Shown: in pieces, positions 61,436 through 64,000 of the stretch
Layout: each line of letters starts with the position of its first letter
Position numbering within the stretch: the stretch's first letter is position 1
Assembly: GCF_900177645.1 (NCBI RefSeq)
Contig: NZ_FXAO01000003.1
Location: forward strand, 124,001-188,000
Reading direction: 5' to 3'
Source of the DNA: Arenibacter troitsensis
GTDB taxonomy: Bacteria; Bacteroidota; Bacteroidia; Flavobacteriales; Flavobacteriaceae
DNA length: 64,000 bases
Notes under the pieces: model-generated
What the model saw: the letters and a program-made list of their open reading frames with translations, nothing else
Databases searched by the model: none
What the model was told of the DNA's origin: nothing
Position numbers and translations under genes: made by a program

Positions 61436-61774
61436 CGGCTTGTTTTAGGTGGGTTCTTTTTAATTGCGCCTGTTTTCGTTGCAACTGAAATTAAAAAGAA
61501 TTAAAGATCCGGCTTTGACCGAATAAAATGAATTATTGTTGACAAAGGGCTTATTGTTGTGGCAGACGTATGTATTGGCTTGTGGTAATTCTATAGGCAT
61601 TGCAAGAAGGCTATAATGTAGCCCAAGAATTATTGTTCCTATGCAAGGTATCGCACCCAATGGTTCTTTAACTCGGGTTTTTTAGACCACGGGCTTTAAG
61701 GTTTGTTCCTTAAACGTATTGTAAAATCATAGATCTAAAGGACGAACGAAGTTTGTTTGAAATGACGGAATGTG
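61436..61774. other. Intergenic region with one terminator-like hairpin
   Basis: At 61454-61500 TTCTTTTTAATT and AATTAAAAAGAA form a 12-bp AT-rich stem with a 23-nt loop that may end the terC transcript. The rest of the 340-base gap between convergent genes shows no supported gene. Confidence 0.45.
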
Positions 61775-62731
61775 CTAATTGGGCCGACTAAAGGCTACCT
61801 CTGGATTCGAGCTCTTTTGTTTCTTAAATAATCGCTGTTGTTGTTTTACGGTAAGCGTACTCCCGTCCGGACTCCATCCTGGGGGACCAAAAATATACAT
61901 CAGGGCATGCGATAATTTTTTCGATTTCTTAACATCATTGTAAATATCCTTAAACTCGTGTGTTAGGATAACTACGGGATTGTGGGAGTTGGGTGCGTGA
62001 ATAACCCCATACTTGACATCAATATCGTCATCAAGCTCCTTCCAAGTTCCAAACATTTTATCAAATATATTTAAGAAACCCCCGTGATTTTTATCCAAAT
62101 ATTCCACATTTTGGGCGTGGTGCACTTGGTGCATGGTGTGGGTGTTGAATATTTTTTCAATGAATCCCATCTTTGGGATGTAAACCGAATGTAACTGAAA
62201 TTGCCATAAAGCTTCGATTCCTAGGCACACAACGACCATTTCTGGTGGAAAGCCTATGGCGGGGAGCCACATATAAAAGAGGGGCTTGTACAATATAGTG
62301 AACCACCCGTTGCGAACGGCTGTACCTAGATTAAAGTTATCCGAGGAATGGTGCACTATATGTGCGGCCCATAAAATGCGTACCTCGTGGTTGGCCCTAT
62401 GGAACCAATAATACGTAAAATCGTCCGCTAGCTGACAAAGAAGCCATACATACCAAGCATATCCGAAAGATTCATATCCAAGAATATTGGTCCTGACCCC
62501 ATCGGTAATAGGGTTGAATAAGTCATAGGTATATTCAAATATTACAATAGCCGATATCACCTTGATCAAAGGCGCAATTATAGCCGATCCAACACCCATA
62601 AATCCGCTTGCGGCCAAATCTTTCCAATCATATAAATGATCGTCGCCATGTGTCTTGCTATAAGTAAGTTCCAATAAAATGAAAGCTATAAAACAAGGAA
62701 CTCCGTATACCAGAGGGTTGGTGAAATCCAT
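61775..62731 (-). CDS. Sterol desaturase/fatty acid hydroxylase family protein
   Basis: 318 aa from ATG 62731 (MDFTNPLVYG); ATG 62752 lies inside the -7 box. Integral membrane protein with at least four hydrophobic segments and the di-iron His clusters: FHRANHE (HxxxH), AHIVHHSSD (HxxHH) and HTMHQVHHAQN (HxxHH type), plus the family DKMFGTW. It would hydroxylate or desaturate a lipid using oxygen. The substrate is unknown; in this phylum a carotenoid, hopanoid or glycerolipid is conceivable. Confidence 0.85.
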   Translation of the reverse strand: MDFTNPLVYGVPCFIAFILLELTYSKTHGDDHLYDWKDLAASGFMGVGSAIIAPLIKVISAIVIFEYTYDLFNPITDGVRTNILGYESFGYAWYVWLLCQLADDFTYYWFHRANHEVRILWAAHIVHHSSDNFNLGTAVRNGWFTILYKPLFYMWLPAIGFPPEMVVVCLGIEALWQFQLHSVYIPKMGFIEKIFNTHTMHQVHHAQNVEYLDKNHGGFLNIFDKMFGTWKELDDDIDVKYGVIHAPNSHNPVVILTHEFKDIYNDVKKSKKLSHALMYIFGPPGWSPDGSTLTVKQQQRLFKKQKSSNPEVAFSRPN

Positions 62732-62749
62732 AAAAAAAATCAATTTGTG

Positions 62750-62757
62750 CAAATATA
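62750..62757 (-). promoter_or_regulatory. -7 box TATATTTG for the desaturase-like gene
   Basis: Exact TAnnTTTG match, 19 nt from the ATG at 62731. It decides against the upstream ATG at 62752. Confidence 0.5.
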
Positions 62758-62866
62758 GGTTATTCTTAGGGTATTTCCTTTAGGAAATATCCCAAATAAC
62801 CATTAATTAATATTATAAAAAAAGGTGTCAGCGAAATTTTCATAATGCCGATTCCTATGTAAAGTA

Positions 62867-64000
62867 CTAAAAAAGAGCGGTTTGTCCGTCATCATCATCT
62901 TTACTCGGTTTTTTTTCTTTCTTGGATCCCCCTGTACTTATACCGTTGTTTGAGGAATCCATTTTTTGATCGGCCACAATACTTTCTTCGTCCACAACCT
63001 CTATCTCACTGGTTTCGTTTTCTTTGGGTTCTTCAAAGGGAAGTGGATCCAAAGCATTTATATTTTTTACCTTATCTGAAGTCAATTGATTACCTAAAGC
63101 TTTTATTCCCTTAACAGATATAAAATCTTCTAAATCAATAATTTGATTGGGCTTTGCATCCTTACCTCTTGGTTTTGAAAATTCAATTTCCACTACTGGC
63201 CGCCAATCCGTAGAAACGAGTTCCAGAAACGATTTTGGGTGTTCTGAAATAAACAATTCCTCCTTGTTTTCGTTTTCTATCATAAAGCGTTTTACGTAAT
63301 AGCGGTCTTTTTCACCTTCAAAATATATAGCGCACAATGGTTTGTTGGGATTCCATTTTTCCAAAACCACCATATCTTCATCGAAATGGGTGGACAGATT
63401 GGGGATAAAGGTTTTTGCCACCCCTTTTTGGGTGACGACCAGCAACATATCATCCCCCTTGAACTCCCCAAGTAGTTCTCCGCGGCCATCCACATTGAGT
63501 CTCCGGACTATTTCGTCGAACCATATTTTTCTCGGTTTTAGCGTGGAAACCCCTTTTTCTTTTAGCTCTATGCGTTTAATGGAATATTTTGTGACGATAT
63601 TTCCTTTGGAGGCTCTTCCTTTTATCAGCACATCGGCGAAATCTATATCCCACTTCAGTTTCTTTATACTGCCCACTTGCCTCAAATGGACGGTGATTAC
63701 TTCAGCTTCCCCATTGGGGTTGGCGGAAAAATAAAGAACTTCGGATTGCGGTTTACCGTTGGTTAGGTCGTACGGCTTGTCCCTGGTAATTCCCGTAACG
63801 TTAAATCTTTTTATGTAACTGGCTCCGCCTTTTCCATCCTTATAGATCATGTTGTAGATGGTCCGTTTGTCTTTTTTCTTGAATACGGCCACGTGAATAA
63901 TGTTCTTGCCTATAAAGATTTTGGAATCCACCTTGGCAATCATCATTTTTCCTTCTTTGGTAAAAACAATAATATCATCAATATCACTACAATCGGTTAC
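62867..64000 (-). CDS. parC: DNA topoisomerase IV subunit A, C-terminal part (5' truncated by window)
   Basis: The frame is open to the right edge, so only the last 377 codons are present. The visible part is the GyrA/ParC C-terminal beta-propeller, as in DDIIVFTKEGKMMIAKVDSKIFIG, YYVKRFMIENE, and GVAKTFIPNLSTHF. Blades are divergent, as in Bacteroidota topoisomerase IV. The final 60 residues are acidic and low in complexity, ending SKDDDDGQTALF. The active-site Tyr lies upstream, outside the window. With ParE it decatenates chromosomes. GyrA is a possible alternative, but the divergent propeller and lack of a GyrA box favour ParC. Confidence 0.82.
   Translation of the reverse strand, partial: VTDCSDIDDIIVFTKEGKMMIAKVDSKIFIGKNIIHVAVFKKKDKRTIYNMIYKDGKGGASYIKRFNVTGITRDKPYDLTNGKPQSEVLYFSANPNGEAEVITVHLRQVGSIKKLKWDIDFADVLIKGRASKGNIVTKYSIKRIELKEKGVSTLKPRKIWFDEIVRRLNVDGRGELLGEFKGDDMLLVVTQKGVAKTFIPNLSTHFDEDMVVLEKWNPNKPLCAIYFEGEKDRYYVKRFMIENENKEELFISEHPKSFLELVSTDWRPVVEIEFSKPRGKDAKPNQIIDLEDFISVKGIKALGNQLTSDKVKNINALDPLPFEEPKENETSEIEVVDEESIVADQKMDSSNNGISTGGSKKEKKPSKDDDDGQTALF

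Noticed and set aside
61460-61660. 66-codon ORF in the terC-desaturase gap
   Set aside because: It overlaps a terminator-like hairpin and has no family features or promoter.
1-64000. tRNA, rRNA, CRISPR, insertion sequence or prophage
   Set aside because: I looked in intergenic regions for cloverleaf-like sequences, regular short repeats, transposase motifs and terminal inverted repeats and found none. A covariance-model search would be decisive for tRNAs.

Overview
This AT-rich 64 kb window is ordinary chromosomal DNA from a member of the Flavobacteriaceae (Bacteroidota), probably marine. The evidence is lineage-specific: a PorX-type regulator of the type IX secretion system, a fused LpxC/FabZ, a bifunctional HisB, a short primary sigma factor of 287 aa, a GH109-type oxidoreductase-fold glycosidase, MenB, and repeated TAnnTTTG -7 promoter boxes just upstream of first genes. 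I see no rRNA, tRNA, CRISPR array, insertion sequence or prophage.

Layout. 1-6.3 kb: the end of an OmpA-type protein, a secreted phosphodiesterase/alkaline phosphatase fusion, an M14 peptidase with a cell-wall amidase, a 3D-domain lipoprotein and an FRG-domain protein. 6.3-12.2 kb: a truncated DEAD-like ATPase and menB, each followed by a copy of a hairpin repeat that may be a small RNA, then a glycosyltransferase, an SF2 helicase and a DUF6155 protein. 12.4-17 kb: the primary sigma factor, two tiny paralogous ORFs, an acidic membrane-anchored HEAT-like protein and a degenerate histidine kinase carrying an HPt domain. 17-30.5 kb: housekeeping and hypothetical genes, including an M19 dipeptidase, cysE-cysM, corA, a TruA paralogue, a MoxR-like ATPase/VWA pair and a GH109 enzyme.

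30.5-38.7 kb holds a complete histidine operon on the minus strand, hisG-(GNAT)-hisD-C-B-H-A-F-IE. A leader peptide with four consecutive His codons and a terminator hairpin precede it, which is a classical attenuator layout. 38.7-49.7 kb: an SPFH protein, a VWA membrane protein, fabG, and a lipid A/envelope operon (HD hydrolase, lpxD, lpxC/fabZ, lpxA, efp, an lpxD paralogue, sucD). 49.7-64 kb: porX, tsaE, a repeat-bearing mini-lipoprotein, alanine dehydrogenase, proline dehydrogenase, aroB, an Lrp regulator, a second M14 peptidase divergent from an Xre regulator with four TTAC-N4-GTAA sites between them, TerC, a sterol desaturase-like enzyme and the 3' part of the topoisomerase IV A subunit gene.

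The least explained material is the pair of 32-33 aa ORFs beside the degenerate HPt kinase, the duplicated hairpin element near menB, the Xre operator array, and the small membrane or lipoprotein ORFs. Start codons were chosen by family N-termini, signal peptides and distance from -7 boxes; alternatives are noted. Functional calls rest on motifs read by eye, not on database searches.
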